A stretch of 64,000 bases of DNA from Romboutsia hominis (GTDB lineage Bacteria > Bacillota > Clostridia > Peptostreptococcales > Peptostreptococcaceae), in contig NZ_LN650648.1 of NCBI RefSeq assembly GCF_900002575.1, positions 1,589,565-1,653,564 on the forward strand, read 5' to 3'. Below the pieces are notes generated by a model. That model was not told the DNA's origin. It saw only the letters and a program-made list of their open reading frames with translations, and did no database searches. Each line of letters starts with the position of its first letter. Position 1 is the first letter of the stretch. Below are positions 44,311-54,103 of this stretch, piece by piece. Both the position numbers and the translations under genes were made by a program.

Positions 44311-44361
44311 AAAAACTATGAAATACATAATTTATAGTAATATATGTATTTCATAGTTTTT
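44311..44361. terminator. Bidirectional terminator
   Basis: ACTATGAAATACATA (44315-44329) and TATGTATTTCATAGT (44343-44357) form a perfect 15-bp stem with A and T runs outside, between convergent genes. Confidence 0.9.
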
Positions 44362-44375
44362 TTAATTAGTTTACT

Positions 44376-45266
44376 TTATAAAAGATTGTCAACAAGTTTT
44401 TTACATTCATCTTCTATATCTTCTATATACTCATGTATATATATACCATTTCCACAAGCATATACATTATCCATAGAAGTCATAAATTTATCATTAACCT
44501 CTGGTCCTGTTGTTGATGGATTTAATTTTATATTACTTCTCATGGCAACTAGACCATCAGATAACATAGGTCTTGCAAATATTAATGTATCACATTTTAC
44601 TATTTCTTCTTTGTCGTCTTTGACTAATTTAACACTCTCTATTCTTCCTTCTCCATAAATTGAATCTATTTCATAGTTATTATATACTTTATCAGTTAAA
44701 CCATAAGTATCTACATCACTATCTTTAGATATTATACCAACTACATTTATATTTCTATTTTTTAACTCATCTTTTATCATATATAATGTTTTTTTATCAT
44801 ATATAAGTATATTTTTTCCTGGTACAATATTCCCCATATTAAGTATTTTATTTGCCATACCTACAGTAAGTATTCCTGAACATCTATCTCCTACCATATC
44901 TAATGCTTTTCTTGAACCTTCTTTAGCACCATTTGCAAGTATTATATTTTTTCCCTTTATCTTTTCTATACCATTTGCTGGATTTGTGCAAAGTATTTTA
45001 TTTTCATCTTCTATCTTTATTACCATTGTATCTAGTTTTATATCTATTTCACATTTCTCAAGTTCTTTTAGTAAAAACTTTTCGTAAGTTTTTCCTGTTA
45101 TATATCTTTGTTTACTTATATTATAATAACTTAAATTTAAACTTCCTCCCAATACATTATCTTTTTCTATTAATAATATATTTTTTATTCCCTTTTTATA
45201 AGCTTCTATGGCGCATATTATACCGCTAGCTCCTCCTCCAATTATAATTAAGTCATATTCTCTCAT
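44376..45266 (-). CDS. FAD/NAD(P)-dependent oxidoreductase (GlpB-like partner)
   Basis: A 296-residue flavoprotein: FAD Rossmann LIIIGGGASGIICAIEA at the N-terminus, a middle NAD-type region with LANGAKEGSRKA and VGMANKILNMGN, and the C-terminal FAD motif VYACGNGIYIHEY (about 270). It starts 4 nt after the GlpA-like gene with AAGGAGG before ATG 45266, so the two are co-translated. In clostridia this pair serves as an anaerobic glycerol-3-phosphate dehydrogenase module or another 2-hydroxyacid oxidase. The usual third partner (DUF1667) is not here. Confidence 0.85.
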   Translation of the reverse strand: MREYDLIIIGGGASGIICAIEAYKKGIKNILLIEKDNVLGGSLNLSYYNISKQRYITGKTYEKFLLKELEKCEIDIKLDTMVIKIEDENKILCTNPANGIEKIKGKNIILANGAKEGSRKALDMVGDRCSGILTVGMANKILNMGNIVPGKNILIYDKKTLYMIKDELKNRNINVVGIISKDSDVDTYGLTDKVYNNYEIDSIYGEGRIESVKLVKDDKEEIVKCDTLIFARPMLSDGLVAMRSNIKLNPSTTGPEVNDKFMTSMDNVYACGNGIYIHEYIEDIEDECKKLVDNLL

Positions 45267-45270
45267 AGTC

Positions 45271-46692
45271 TTAATCCTCCTTAAATCCAACAGCTATTGA
45301 AGATTTAGAATTTTTATTTACTTCGCTTATATCTATTCCTAATTCTTTGCTTAATATCATACTTATAGGTATCATGCATCCTGTTCCTTGGCACCCACCC
45401 ATCATGGCACGAGTTCTTCTTTTTATTCCATCAAGAGTTGTTGCACCTAATGGTCTTTTTATAGCATCTATTATTTCCCCTTCTGTAACAAACTCACATT
45501 TACATATCATCTTTCCATATGATGGATTTATAGCTATTAATTTATTTTTCTCTTCTATACTTAACTCTGACATTCTAATCATTTTTTTTCTAATTTCTTT
45601 AAAGTTTTCTTTTTCCTTTAAATTAATAATATCTGATATAATGTCAACTACGTACTCACCAATAGCTGGTGCCGCTGTTAATCCTGGTGAATCTATACCT
45701 ATTACATTTATAAAATTTTTACAATCTTTAACTTCTTCAATTATAAAATCTCCACCATTTATTTTAGGTCTTAATCCACTAAAAGTATTTAATATTCTAT
45801 CTACCGGTATATCCTTTATAGTTTTTTTGCTTTTATATAATATTTCATCTATACCTTCTCTTGAAGTTTCTAAATTATCATTATATTTAGCATTTGGACC
45901 TACTAATAGATTTCCATCTACTGTAGGAGTTACTAATACACCTTTACTTAATTTACTTGGAACTTGAAATAGAGTCTTTTCACATAAGTTACCTGAAACT
46001 TTATCAAATAAACAGTATTCTCCTTTTACAGGTTCTATTTCATATTTAATCTCACTAACTAGATTGTTTAAATGTGCACCACATAATCCTGATGCATTTA
46101 CAACTATTTTACTTTCTATTACTTCTTCATCTTCTAAATGTATTTTATATATATTATTTTCTAATTTTATATCTACAACAGCTTTTCCTAGTATAAAATC
46201 AACTCCATTTTCTACTGCATTTTCAGCAAAAGCTAAAGCCATTTCATATGGGCTTACTATACCTGATGTCTTTACATGTAAAGCCCCTAATACATCTTTA
46301 TTTATATTTTTTTCTATACTTAAAACTTTTTCTTTGTCTAAAATTTCTAATCCCTTAACTCCTATTTCTTCTCCATTAGACTTTAATTTTTTTATACTTT
46401 CTAATTCTTCTTCATTAAAAGCCAATACTAAAGCTCCATTTCTTTTAAAAGGAAATTGTAATTTATTAGCTAAATCATCCATCATTTCATTTCCTCTTAG
46501 ATTTAACTTAGCTTTTAAAGTACCTTGTTTCTCATTGTATCCACCATGTATAATACCACTATTAGCTTTTGATATTCCTTCAGCTACATCTTTATTCCTA
46601 TCTATTATAGCTACATCTAAGTCGTATTTTGATAATTCCCTAGCTATAGCACAACCTACTACTCCTGCCCCTATTACAGCAATGTCTTTCAT
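45271..46692 (-). CDS. Glycerol-3-phosphate dehydrogenase-like FAD oxidoreductase with BFD [2Fe-2S] domain
   Basis: A 473-residue protein: DAO-type FAD domain ([16 protein letters not shown] at the N-terminus; [41 protein letters not shown]) followed by a C-terminal BFD-like domain with CKCE (about 397) and GGCQGTGCM (about 436), four cysteines for a [2Fe-2S] cluster. This is the GlpA architecture, oxidising glycerol-3-phosphate or a related 2-hydroxyacid in the cytosol near the membrane. CAAAGGAGG precedes the ATG. glpK and glpF are not adjacent, so the substrate remains open. Confidence 0.87.
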   Translation of the reverse strand: MKDIAVIGAGVVGCAIARELSKYDLDVAIIDRNKDVAEGISKANSGIIHGGYNEKQGTLKAKLNLRGNEMMDDLANKLQFPFKRNGALVLAFNEEELESIKKLKSNGEEIGVKGLEILDKEKVLSIEKNINKDVLGALHVKTSGIVSPYEMALAFAENAVENGVDFILGKAVVDIKLENNIYKIHLEDEEVIESKIVVNASGLCGAHLNNLVSEIKYEIEPVKGEYCLFDKVSGNLCEKTLFQVPSKLSKGVLVTPTVDGNLLVGPNAKYNDNLETSREGIDEILYKSKKTIKDIPVDRILNTFSGLRPKINGGDFIIEEVKDCKNFINVIGIDSPGLTAAPAIGEYVVDIISDIINLKEKENFKEIRKKMIRMSELSIEEKNKLIAINPSYGKMICKCEFVTEGEIIDAIKRPLGATTLDGIKRRTRAMMGGCQGTGCMIPISMILSKELGIDISEVNKNSKSSIAVGFKED

Positions 46693-46780
46693 ATTAGTTC
46701 CTCCTTTGTAAAGAGCATTTTAATTTCTTCAATTGTTTAATTTATAACTATATTATATTATTACTATTTTCATAAGTAAA

Positions 46781-46808
46781 ATTGATAATAATAATGATAA
46801 CCATCAAT
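46781..46808. promoter_or_regulatory. Possible Fur/PerR-like box upstream of the GlpA-like gene
   Basis: ATTGAT ... ATCAAT arms enclose repeated GATAAT-like units (GATAATAATAATGATAA). It resembles Fur-family boxes made of GATAAT hexamers and lies about 90 bp upstream of the start. AT-rich background makes this weak. Confidence 0.25.
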
Positions 46809-46827
46809 ATTTTATATGTATAAAAGT

Positions 46828-46885
46828 AAAATGAAAAGTGTAATCATATAATAATTTCTTATTAAATAATTACACTTTTCATTTT
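46828..46885. terminator. Terminator of the PepSY gene
   Basis: AAAATGAAAAGTGTAAT and ATTACACTTTTCATTTT form a 17-bp stem with a 24-nt loop; it reaches into the stop codon at 46884. Confidence 0.75.
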
Positions 46886-47447
46886 AGTCATTTATCTCTA
46901 ATTGTCCATACTCTTTATCGCTTTTACTTATCATCTCATGACTAAATTCTTTTACTTCTTTAGTTTTAGCATTCACAGTTATTTCATATTTTTCATTACC
47001 TTTTACAAGTACTCCTTTATATTCATCACCATCATGATCTTTATCTAAATGAATACTTTTTATAGTAGCATCAGGAACTTTTTTTAACATTATATCCTTA
47101 GCTTCTTTTTCACTTATTAGTTTTTCGCTACTGTTATTTGTTTTATTGTTTGTATTATTATTTTGAATAATTTCTTGCTCATATTCAACTATATCACCAG
47201 TTTTTGCATCTACATCTACTTCATAGACTACATTATCTTTAGATACTTTTGAATTATATTTTGGTGTATCATCATTTTCATAGGCTATCTCTACTATATT
47301 TCCATTTGGTACTTTTTGTAGTATTATTTCTTGCGCTTGTTCTTGTGATAAAACGGCATCACTATTTCTCATTAGCCAATAACTTAATCCAGCTCCACAT
47401 ATTACAATTACCCCTAGCCCTATGGCTACTGATTTATTAAATTTCAT
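46884..47447 (-). CDS. Membrane-anchored protein with two PepSY domains
   Basis: A 187-residue protein with an N-terminal membrane helix (about 6-26; no lipobox) and two extracellular PepSY repeats: SQEQAQEIILQKVPNGNIVEIAYENDD (about 34-86) and SEKEAKDIMLKKVPDATIKSIHLDKD (about 110-165), joined by an Asn-rich linker. PepSY domains often inhibit or chaperone proteases or modulate membrane enzymes. Partner unknown. Monocistronic. Confidence 0.85.
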   Translation of the reverse strand: MKFNKSVAIGLGVIVICGAGLSYWLMRNSDAVLSQEQAQEIILQKVPNGNIVEIAYENDDTPKYNSKVSKDNVVYEVDVDAKTGDIVEYEQEIIQNNNTNNKTNNSSEKLISEKEAKDIMLKKVPDATIKSIHLDKDHDGDEYKGVLVKGNEKYEITVNAKTKEVKEFSHEMISKSDKEYGQLEIND

Positions 47448-47603
47448 GATATTACTGTTATAAAAATTATAACAGTTTCACCTCCTCTATGTCTTATCAA
47501 TATAATTCCTTATTATTAGTTATATAACCATTTTTTACATATTCAAACATATTTTTATTTCTATAGACTATAATCTTGATTTTATAGCTTTTCAATATAC
47601 AAA

Positions 47604-47644
47604 TAGTGCTATATCCTCTTTATATAATTTTAGATATAGCACTA
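47604..47644 (-). terminator. Terminator of the threonine aldolase gene
   Basis: TAGTGCTATATC (47604-47615) and GATATAGCACTA (47633-47644) form a perfect 12-bp stem. Confidence 0.75.
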
Positions 47645-47653
47645 AAGTATTTA

Positions 47654-48682
47654 TTAGATAGAATATTTTTCCAAATCTTCAATAAATTTTATAACATTTT
47701 CTTTTTGTGTTGCCCAAGATGTAACGAGCCTTATACATGAACTATTTTCATCTATTTCACTCCATAGACTAAATGAATAATCTTCTTCTAGCTTTTCTAT
47801 AATTTCATTTTTAAATATTGGGAATAATTGATTAGATGGTGAATCTACTAAAAATTTATATCCTAATTCACTAATTTCTTTTTTTAATATATCTGCCATG
47901 TCATTTTCATGCTTACCTATTTCAAAGAATAAATCATCTTTAAATAACTCTAAAAACTGTATCCCAAGTAATCTACTCTTAGCCATCATTGCACCTTTTT
48001 GCTTTATATTAAATCTAAATTCTTCTTTTAATGAATCCTTACATATAACTAAAGCCTCTCCAAATAATGCTCCATTTTTAGTTCCACCTATGTAAAATGC
48101 ATCAGTTAAATATGAAATCTCACTTAAAGTTAAATCATTTTCTTTAACACATAATGCAGAACCTAGTCTTGCACCATCCATATATAATAATAAATTATTT
48201 TTTCTACAAACATAACTTAATTCTTCTAGCTCGCTTTTAGTATATATTGTTCCTATTTCTGTTGAATTAGATATATATACAAGTTTAGGCTTTACCATAT
48301 GCTCATCAGTATGTTCTTTAAGTACTGATAATATATCTTCTTTTTTTAATTTGCCATCTGTAGAATCAACAGAAATAACCTTGTGTCCTGTTGATTCTAT
48401 TGCTCCTGTTTCATGTACTAATATATGACCAGTATTAGCCGATATTACTGCCTCATAAGGTCTTAAAAATGCAGAGATAGCTGTTAAATTAGTTTGAGTT
48501 CCTCCACATAGAAAATGTATATCTACATTATCATTTTTTAACTTTTCTTTAATTAATTCACTCGCTTTTTCACAGTAAGTGTCTTTTCCATAACCTTCAC
48601 TTTGTTCTAGGTTAGTTTTTACTATTGCCTCAAGTATTTTAGGATGTGCCCCTTCACTATAATCATTTTTTAAACTATACAT
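47654..48682 (-). CDS. ltaE: Low-specificity L-threonine aldolase
   Basis: A 342-residue PLP enzyme of the aldolase/beta-eliminating-lyase group, cleaving L-threonine or allo-threonine to glycine and acetaldehyde. FLCGGTQTNLTAISAFLRPYEAVI (about 58-81) binds the cofactor phosphate; VHETGAIE; LYMDGARLGSAL (about 165-176) carries the PLP Asp; FYIGGTKNGALFGEA carries the Schiff-base Lys (about 201). GGGGGAAAT precedes the ATG. Glycine from this reaction can enter Stickland fermentation. Confidence 0.92.
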   Translation of the reverse strand: MYSLKNDYSEGAHPKILEAIVKTNLEQSEGYGKDTYCEKASELIKEKLKNDNVDIHFLCGGTQTNLTAISAFLRPYEAVISANTGHILVHETGAIESTGHKVISVDSTDGKLKKEDILSVLKEHTDEHMVKPKLVYISNSTEIGTIYTKSELEELSYVCRKNNLLLYMDGARLGSALCVKENDLTLSEISYLTDAFYIGGTKNGALFGEALVICKDSLKEEFRFNIKQKGAMMAKSRLLGIQFLELFKDDLFFEIGKHENDMADILKKEISELGYKFLVDSPSNQLFPIFKNEIIEKLEEDYSFSLWSEIDENSSCIRLVTSWATQKENVIKFIEDLEKYSI

Positions 48683-48901
48683 ATTTCCCCCTATTTGTGT
48701 AGATAATTATACTTTACTTAATTCTACCATTTATTAAATATTTTTTATATACAGTAAATATATTTAATAAAAATTTGTTTCTCTTAAAATATGTGTCAGC
48801 AAATCATCTCAAAATACTTTTTTACATTTTATGATATATTTACATATCTTATATGTATGAGTTATCAACAGTTTTATTCTTAGTATTAAATCCTTGTACA
48901 T

Positions 48902-48949
48902 AAAAAAGTACTCTCTATATCTATTAAAAATTATAGAAAGCACTTTTTA
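48902..48949 (-). terminator. Terminator of the FUSC gene
   Basis: AAAAAGTACT and AGCACTTTTT arms with further TATA pairing inside; 5 bp past the stop at 48954. Its stem resembles that of the MATE terminator at 51.05 kb. Confidence 0.65.
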
Positions 48950-48953
48950 TTAT

Positions 48954-50882
48954 TTAAGCTATATTTAATTTTTCAATAATTTCACTTTCAAGCATATCTA
49001 TATCTTTTTTATCTAAGTAAATTCTATATAAACTTATTATTAATGATTTTTCTAAGTCATTTTTAGAAGTTTCAAAAATATTTTTATAAACCTTAAATAA
49101 GTCTTCTTCATTTAAATTTGGATTTAACTTTTCTAACAATTTTTTTATTAAAATAGACTTATCTTTAGAACTTCCACTTATTAATATAGTAAAGTTTATA
49201 TTTGTAAAAATATCATTTTGCTTACTTAAAAATTCTTCAATACAACTTAAATTCATCTGTTTATTTATATAATTAATTCTCATCCAAAAATAATTATTTT
49301 TTATTGTTATTGTTTCTATATCCTTCTTACTTATAGTTCCTTGAACTATTGAATCTAGTGTCTCATTATCAAAATCTACATATTTTTTCATAATATTTTT
49401 CATATCATTTTTAATTCTATATGGAAACACCATATTCATAGCTAACCAAGCAACTATAGCTGCAATTAAAACAAATATAACTCTATCCTCTAATAATTTA
49501 AATATAACAGCACTTGGTTGAAGCATTTTTACAGCTAATATAGCAGTCATAGTTGTAAATATACATCTTATATTATATTTTTTTATAGATAAGGCAAAAT
49601 ATAATGCTATTAAAAACACGGCTCCGATTAGTATTATATTTTTGTCTATCATTCTATATATTAATTCAAATATTATAGCGCCTACAACTGTTCCCACAAC
49701 TCTATCAATAGCCTTTTTACTTCCTTGTTCTGCATATGGAAGCAATATTAAAGCTAATGAAAGTACTATCCACTTACCTTCGTATATATTAAAATAACCT
49801 ACTATAAACACAAATGTAGAAATTACTAAAGATGCCTTTAAGGCTATATTAAATCTTAGAGATGACATGTTAAAATTGTTTTTAAATATATCTATATTTG
49901 ATTTTAACTTTTTTTGTAAATTTAATCTCTTTCTTATCTTCTCACCTCTAGATTTATCTTCTATATATCTACAAGTTTCATCTATAGCTAACCTTAAGTT
50001 ATAGTAATTATATCTAGCTAAATCACCTTCTATATTTTCTAATTCTAATTCATTATAGTATTTTCTAAATGTAATTTTTATATCTTTTATATCTTTTTTA
50101 CCTAAGATATATAAATTTACGTCTTCAAGAATACATTTTAATTTTAGTAATCTATCTTCATATATTTCATTTTCCTTTATATAACTTATGGTAGTATTTA
50201 TTTTTTTTAATAGTATTACTATTACTTCTAATATATATATATCATCTAATTCTTTACTAGATTTTTCTATAACCTCATATATATTGATTTGTATAGTTTT
50301 AAGTAAGATACTTACTTTTTTGTTTTCATTTTTTATATTTTTATTATCTAATAATAAATCTATCTCTTTTTTTATTAAGTCTATAGCACCTGTAATTTGC
50401 TTATCAGTAACTTTATAAAAATTATATTTAGTTATTATATAATATAAAGCCATTATCACAAATGATGAAAATATAAGAGCTAATATTCTTTTAGGCATCT
50501 GTGAAAATGTTACTGGATAATAAAGTAAAAGTATATATAACATCATAAATCCAGCAGTTTTTGGCGTTTTAAGTTCATAGCTAAATCTATAATATATCCA
50601 AAAGCTTAAAATCAAGCTAACTATATATGCTAAAAAAATATCTAAACTTGCAATATAAGCTGCAACTCCTATAACTATTTGTATCAAAGATAATATGATT
50701 ATTCTTCTTGGAACATTTATTGTGTGATTCTCACCAAACATGCTAGCTGCTATAGAAACTGTCGCAATTCCTATTAAAACATTTTCTTTTCCAAATATCA
50801 TAAATGAAAATATAGCTATTGCAGATATAAGAAATATTTTCATATTTTTTATTTGTTTTTTAATGTCAATTTTCACTTTCAT
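48954..50882 (-). CDS. FUSC family membrane protein, aromatic-acid-exporter-like
   Basis: A 642-residue protein with two six-helix FUSC blocks (about 10-150 and 345-490), each followed by a cytosolic helical region (about 155-335 and 490-642). Typical: EGKWIVLSLALILLPYAEQGSKKAIDRVVGTVVGAIIFEL in the second block. Related proteins export aromatic acids or metabolites. AGAAGGTG lies very close to ATG 50882, so a GTG at 50876 (6 nt further) is an equally good start. Monocistronic. Confidence 0.82.
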   Translation of the reverse strand: MKVKIDIKKQIKNMKIFLISAIAIFSFMIFGKENVLIGIATVSIAASMFGENHTINVPRRIIILSLIQIVIGVAAYIASLDIFLAYIVSLILSFWIYYRFSYELKTPKTAGFMMLYILLLYYPVTFSQMPKRILALIFSSFVIMALYYIITKYNFYKVTDKQITGAIDLIKKEIDLLLDNKNIKNENKKVSILLKTIQINIYEVIEKSSKELDDIYILEVIVILLKKINTTISYIKENEIYEDRLLKLKCILEDVNLYILGKKDIKDIKITFRKYYNELELENIEGDLARYNYYNLRLAIDETCRYIEDKSRGEKIRKRLNLQKKLKSNIDIFKNNFNMSSLRFNIALKASLVISTFVFIVGYFNIYEGKWIVLSLALILLPYAEQGSKKAIDRVVGTVVGAIIFELIYRMIDKNIILIGAVFLIALYFALSIKKYNIRCIFTTMTAILAVKMLQPSAVIFKLLEDRVIFVLIAAIVAWLAMNMVFPYRIKNDMKNIMKKYVDFDNETLDSIVQGTISKKDIETITIKNNYFWMRINYINKQMNLSCIEEFLSKQNDIFTNINFTILISGSSKDKSILIKKLLEKLNPNLNEEDLFKVYKNIFETSKNDLEKSLIISLYRIYLDKKDIDMLESEIIEKLNIA

Positions 50883-51046
50883 CACCTTCTTATAGAATTT
50901 ACGTACTTCTTTAAGTATAAATCAAAAATTTTATTTATAGTATATTTTTAGTTTTTTTTCTAATTTTTAGATTATTAATTAAATTCCAACTCTATTTTAT
51001 GCAAAAAAATCTAAGCAACTTTATAATTAATATAAATCATTTGTAT

Positions 51047-51090
51047 ATAAAAAAAGTACTTACTATAAATTTTATAGAAAGTACTCTCTT
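51047..51090 (-). terminator. Terminator of the second MATE gene
   Basis: AAAGTACTTACTATAAA and TTTATAGAAAGTACTCTCTT arms, just past the stop at 51093. Confidence 0.65.
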
Positions 51091-51092
51091 CT

Positions 51093-52481
51093 TTAATACT
51101 GATGACTTAACTCTCCTTTAGTATTATAATCATCATATAATTTCTTTTTTCTTTTCATAAATATAAACACACCAAGCATCAATATTCCCTTAATTATACT
51201 ACTTATAGTTATACTCCACCAAACTCCAGTAAGTCCAAGTAATCTTGGATTTGATATTAAGTAAGCTGTTGGTACTCTAAGTCCTGTAAATATAATACTT
51301 ATTATAGATGGTATTGAAGTTTTACCAAGTCCTTTAAAAGCTCCTGATGTTATTATTTCTATACACATAAACAATTGAGAATATCCAAGTATTTTAAGAT
51401 AAATAGTTCCTTCTTTAATAGCCATTTCTTCTTGTATAAATATAGTAAATACCTGCTTTCCTAAAAAGACTAATATTAAAGTGTTTATAAATCCAAGTAT
51501 TATAGCTAATATTAAAGTTAACTTAAATCCTTTATTAACTCTGTCAAACTTTTTAGCCCCATAATTTTGCCCAATAAAGCTAGATAAAGATGAAGATAAA
51601 CCTTCTGCTGTCATCCATGATATAGACTCTATTTGAGATCCTACCTTTTGAACAGCTACTGCTACTGGTCCAAATGACGCCACAACCACTCCTAGTAACA
51701 TAGAAAATCCTGTAAACAATCCACTTTGTAGAGCTACTGGAAGCCCTACTTTGTATAGTATTTTATAATATGTTATTTCTATATTTCTAAATAGTTTTAT
51801 TTTAAAATATCCATAATCATCCTTTTTTATTCTATATATAAATAAAGATGTAACTACTATTTGTGCTACGACTGTTGCAATAGCAGCTCCTGCTACTCCA
51901 AGTTTAGGAAAACCAAACAAACCAAGTATAAGTATTGGGTCTAGTATAATATTAGTTATAAGACCTACCGCATTTATTTTAAATGGAGTTTTACTATTAC
52001 CCATTCCATTAAATATAGCTGTAAATACTGGATTTATAAAATAAAATATCATTCCTAAAGATACTATATATAAGTATGTTCTAGACATATCTATAACTTT
52101 TATATCACCTAATCTAAAAAATCCTATTAATCCTTTATTAAACACTATTAAAAATAATGTATATAATGTTGATAGTATAATATTTATTTCTATAGCTGAT
52201 TTTATATAAGATCTCGTTTTATCAAGATTTCCTTCACCAATACTTTGTGCAACTTTAACTTCCCCACCAATTTTGGATATCATTACAAATGCCATAGCTA
52301 ACCAAGGAAAAAATCCTGCTGTTCCAACTGCTGCAACTGCACTACTACCAGCCTTGCCAACCCAGATCATATCTATCATGTTATAAGCCATTTGTATAAA
52401 TGACGTCCCCATTATAGGAAGTGCTAACTTTATTAATTTATCTAATATCTTACCATTAGTTAAATCTATTCTCTTTTCCAA
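51093..52481 (-). CDS. MATE family efflux transporter
   Basis: A 462-residue, 12-helix MATE protein of the NorM/DinF-like group: MGTSFIQMAYNMIDMIWVGKAGSSAVAAVGTAGF (about 25-58) and SSSLSSFIGQNYGAKKFDRVNKGF (about 275-300). Exports organic cations with Na+ or H+. The frame opens at a TTG at 52505, but AGAGGTG lies 6 nt before a second TTG (52481), giving the usual short N-terminus (L/M)EKRIDLTNGKI. Unlike the MATE at 42.9 kb, no regulator gene is adjacent. Confidence 0.9.
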   Translation of the reverse strand: MEKRIDLTNGKILDKLIKLALPIMGTSFIQMAYNMIDMIWVGKAGSSAVAAVGTAGFFPWLAMAFVMISKIGGEVKVAQSIGEGNLDKTRSYIKSAIEINIILSTLYTLFLIVFNKGLIGFFRLGDIKVIDMSRTYLYIVSLGMIFYFINPVFTAIFNGMGNSKTPFKINAVGLITNIILDPILILGLFGFPKLGVAGAAIATVVAQIVVTSLFIYRIKKDDYGYFKIKLFRNIEITYYKILYKVGLPVALQSGLFTGFSMLLGVVVASFGPVAVAVQKVGSQIESISWMTAEGLSSSLSSFIGQNYGAKKFDRVNKGFKLTLILAIILGFINTLILVFLGKQVFTIFIQEEMAIKEGTIYLKILGYSQLFMCIEIITSGAFKGLGKTSIPSIISIIFTGLRVPTAYLISNPRLLGLTGVWWSITISSIIKGILMLGVFIFMKRKKKLYDDYNTKGELSHQY

Positions 52482-52657
52482 ATATTTCACCTCTTTTGTA
52501 AACAAAATAAACTAGATTAATATCACTTAATAGTATGTATTTTTAAATATAACTTAAATAAAAAGCATACTTATAAAAGTATATCAGAATTTTTTTTATT
52601 TTCAATATAATTAAATTATTTATACATATTTTTAATATATTTTCTATTATAGTAAAT

Positions 52658-52709
52658 AAAGCCTTAAAGTGGTTAAATATTATTAAATCCAACTTTAAGG
52701 CTTTTTGCT
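52658..52709 (-). terminator. Terminator of the phospholipase C gene
   Basis: AAAGCCTTAAAGT (52658-52670) and ACTTTAAGGCTTT (52692-52704) form a perfect 13-bp stem. It starts 3 bp past the stop. Confidence 0.85.
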
Positions 52710-52711
52710 AT

Positions 52712-53917
52712 TTACTTATTTATACTATATGTTTCATTTCCTCGTAATGTTTTATGTATATTTTTTTCTAATATGACCTTTCCTCTTGATAAGATTTTAA
52801 TATTATCAACACTCCAATCATCACCATTAGTAACAAAATTATTTTTTCTTATCCAGAAGTTATTTATCTTACTTAAATCAATATTTTTTCCATCTTTAAG
52901 CTTTATTATATAATTATCTATTTGACCTTTTTCAAAATCATTTCCTGCATTATCTAACTTCCATTCATATTTTTTATTATCAGAAGTTTCAAATCCAAAA
53001 TATACGAAATCATCAGTTCCTGCATATTTTTCATTTGAAGTTTTTAAAATAACATTAAATTCGTTTAAGTTCTTAGTATCTGAAGAATCTATTATAGTAT
53101 TAGATACTTCATTTAAAAATCTATATATAAGCTTAGCTGAGCTTATCTGAGAGTTTTTCATAGATTCTACTGCCGAATATTCCCAATCTTTTATTGAATT
53201 TTTCATTGTTGAATAACCATAATATAAATTCTTAGCTTTTTTTGCATATTCATAAGAATTTTCACTCATCCAAGCATCAAAATCTTTATTTTCTAATGCA
53301 TATTTATAAGCACCATTTTCTGTATTATAATTCATTGAATCTATTGCATAATTTTCTTTTCTTTCTTCAACATAACTTTCAAACTTTACATGTCCTATAC
53401 TATCAACAGCTGTAATATTGGCTGCATGATAAGGAGTATTCAGATCTCCAAGATAATGTAATCCTTGTCCTAATAAAAAAGTAGCTTCTTTATAATTACC
53501 TTTTTCCCACTCATTTTTTGCATCAGTTGTAAATTTTCTAACTTGTGATTCTGCATTATCATATATAGGTGATGCCACATACCACTTATTATCAAGTGTA
53601 AAATTATTTTTAGTATCTGGATCCCAAAAATGATCTTGATATAAATCATAAGCATTTGGATCATAATCTGGATATGTGGATCCAAGTTGTAAGTCTCTTA
53701 AGTTAGATTTTAGAATATCAAGATTTGACTTTAATAATTGCGGTTCTGATTTGCTTAAATCTTTTTCAATCATTTTAACTGCTTGAGTTGCAATTAAAGC
53801 GTGCGTTCCTGTCCCATCTTTTTTACCATCCCAAGCATAAGATGTTGAGCCCATAGCTACAAATAACATTGAAATTACAAATGCTTTTGCGCTATTTTTC
53901 TTTATATTTCTTATCAT
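52712..53917 (-). CDS. plc: Zinc-dependent phospholipase C, alpha-toxin family
   Basis: A 401-residue secreted enzyme hydrolysing phosphatidylcholine and related lipids. A 28-residue signal peptide ends at SYA/WDG. In mature numbering Trp1, His11, Asp56, His68, His126, Asp130, His136, His148 and Glu152 are all present, the complete three-zinc ligand set at the same numbers as Clostridium perfringens alpha-toxin. The C-terminal PLAT/C2-like domain (about 256-373) is full length, so haemolytic potential is retained. The membrane-contact loop ([14 protein letters not shown]) lacks the aromatic pair found in alpha-toxin, as in less toxic relatives. Phased A-tracts lie upstream. The Clostridium bifermentans/sordellii enzymes are the best match. 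Confidence 0.95.
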   Translation of the reverse strand: MIRNIKKNSAKAFVISMLFVAMGSTSYAWDGKKDGTGTHALIATQAVKMIEKDLSKSEPQLLKSNLDILKSNLRDLQLGSTYPDYDPNAYDLYQDHFWDPDTKNNFTLDNKWYVASPIYDNAESQVRKFTTDAKNEWEKGNYKEATFLLGQGLHYLGDLNTPYHAANITAVDSIGHVKFESYVEERKENYAIDSMNYNTENGAYKYALENKDFDAWMSENSYEYAKKAKNLYYGYSTMKNSIKDWEYSAVESMKNSQISSAKLIYRFLNEVSNTIIDSSDTKNLNEFNVILKTSNEKYAGTDDFVYFGFETSDNKKYEWKLDNAGNDFEKGQIDNYIIKLKDGKNIDLSKINNFWIRKNNFVTNGDDWSVDNIKILSRGKVILEKNIHKTLRGNETYSINK

Positions 53918-53958
53918 GGCCTTATTTTACCTCCAAATATTAAAATACTTTATAATTA

Positions 53959-54033
53959 AAAATATATAAAAACGATTTCTCTTTCAATATATTTACATAT
54001 TTTGTAACTTTTTGTAATTTTTTATAATTTTTT
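53959..54033 (-). promoter_or_regulatory. plc promoter with phased A-tracts
   Basis: On the minus strand TTGAAA (53987-53982), 17 bp, TATTTT (53964-53959). Immediately upstream are four A-tracts (seen as T runs on the plus strand at 54000-54003, 54009-54013, 54018-54023, 54028-54033), spaced 9.5-10 bp apart, which should bend the DNA. The C. perfringens alpha-toxin gene has three phased A-tracts in the same place that raise transcription at low temperature. Confidence 0.75.
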
Positions 54034-54069
54034 GTATTTCTTCAAGGTAAAATCATTATTTTAAATAAT

Positions 54070-54103
54070 AATTAAAGTGAGGTATAACAACCTCACTTTA
54101 ATT
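54070..54103 (-). terminator. Terminator of the EamA transporter gene
   Basis: AATTAAAGTGAGG and CCTCACTTTAATT form a 13-bp stem overlapping the stop codon at 54098. Confidence 0.75.

Noticed and set aside
45347-46711. Long plus-strand frames (206 and 215 codons) opposite the GlpA-like gene
   Set aside because: They are antisense to a gene with full FAD and [2Fe-2S] motifs. Their products are Ser/Ile/Phe-rich shadows of its codon bias.
46781-46808. Confident Fur box
   Set aside because: Kept only as a low-confidence site; the spacing of GATAAT units is not the standard arrangement and the neighbouring genes are not iron genes.
53470-53685. Second minus-strand frame inside plc
   Set aside because: Out-of-frame with a well-conserved toxin gene; product rich in Ile/Met with no motif.
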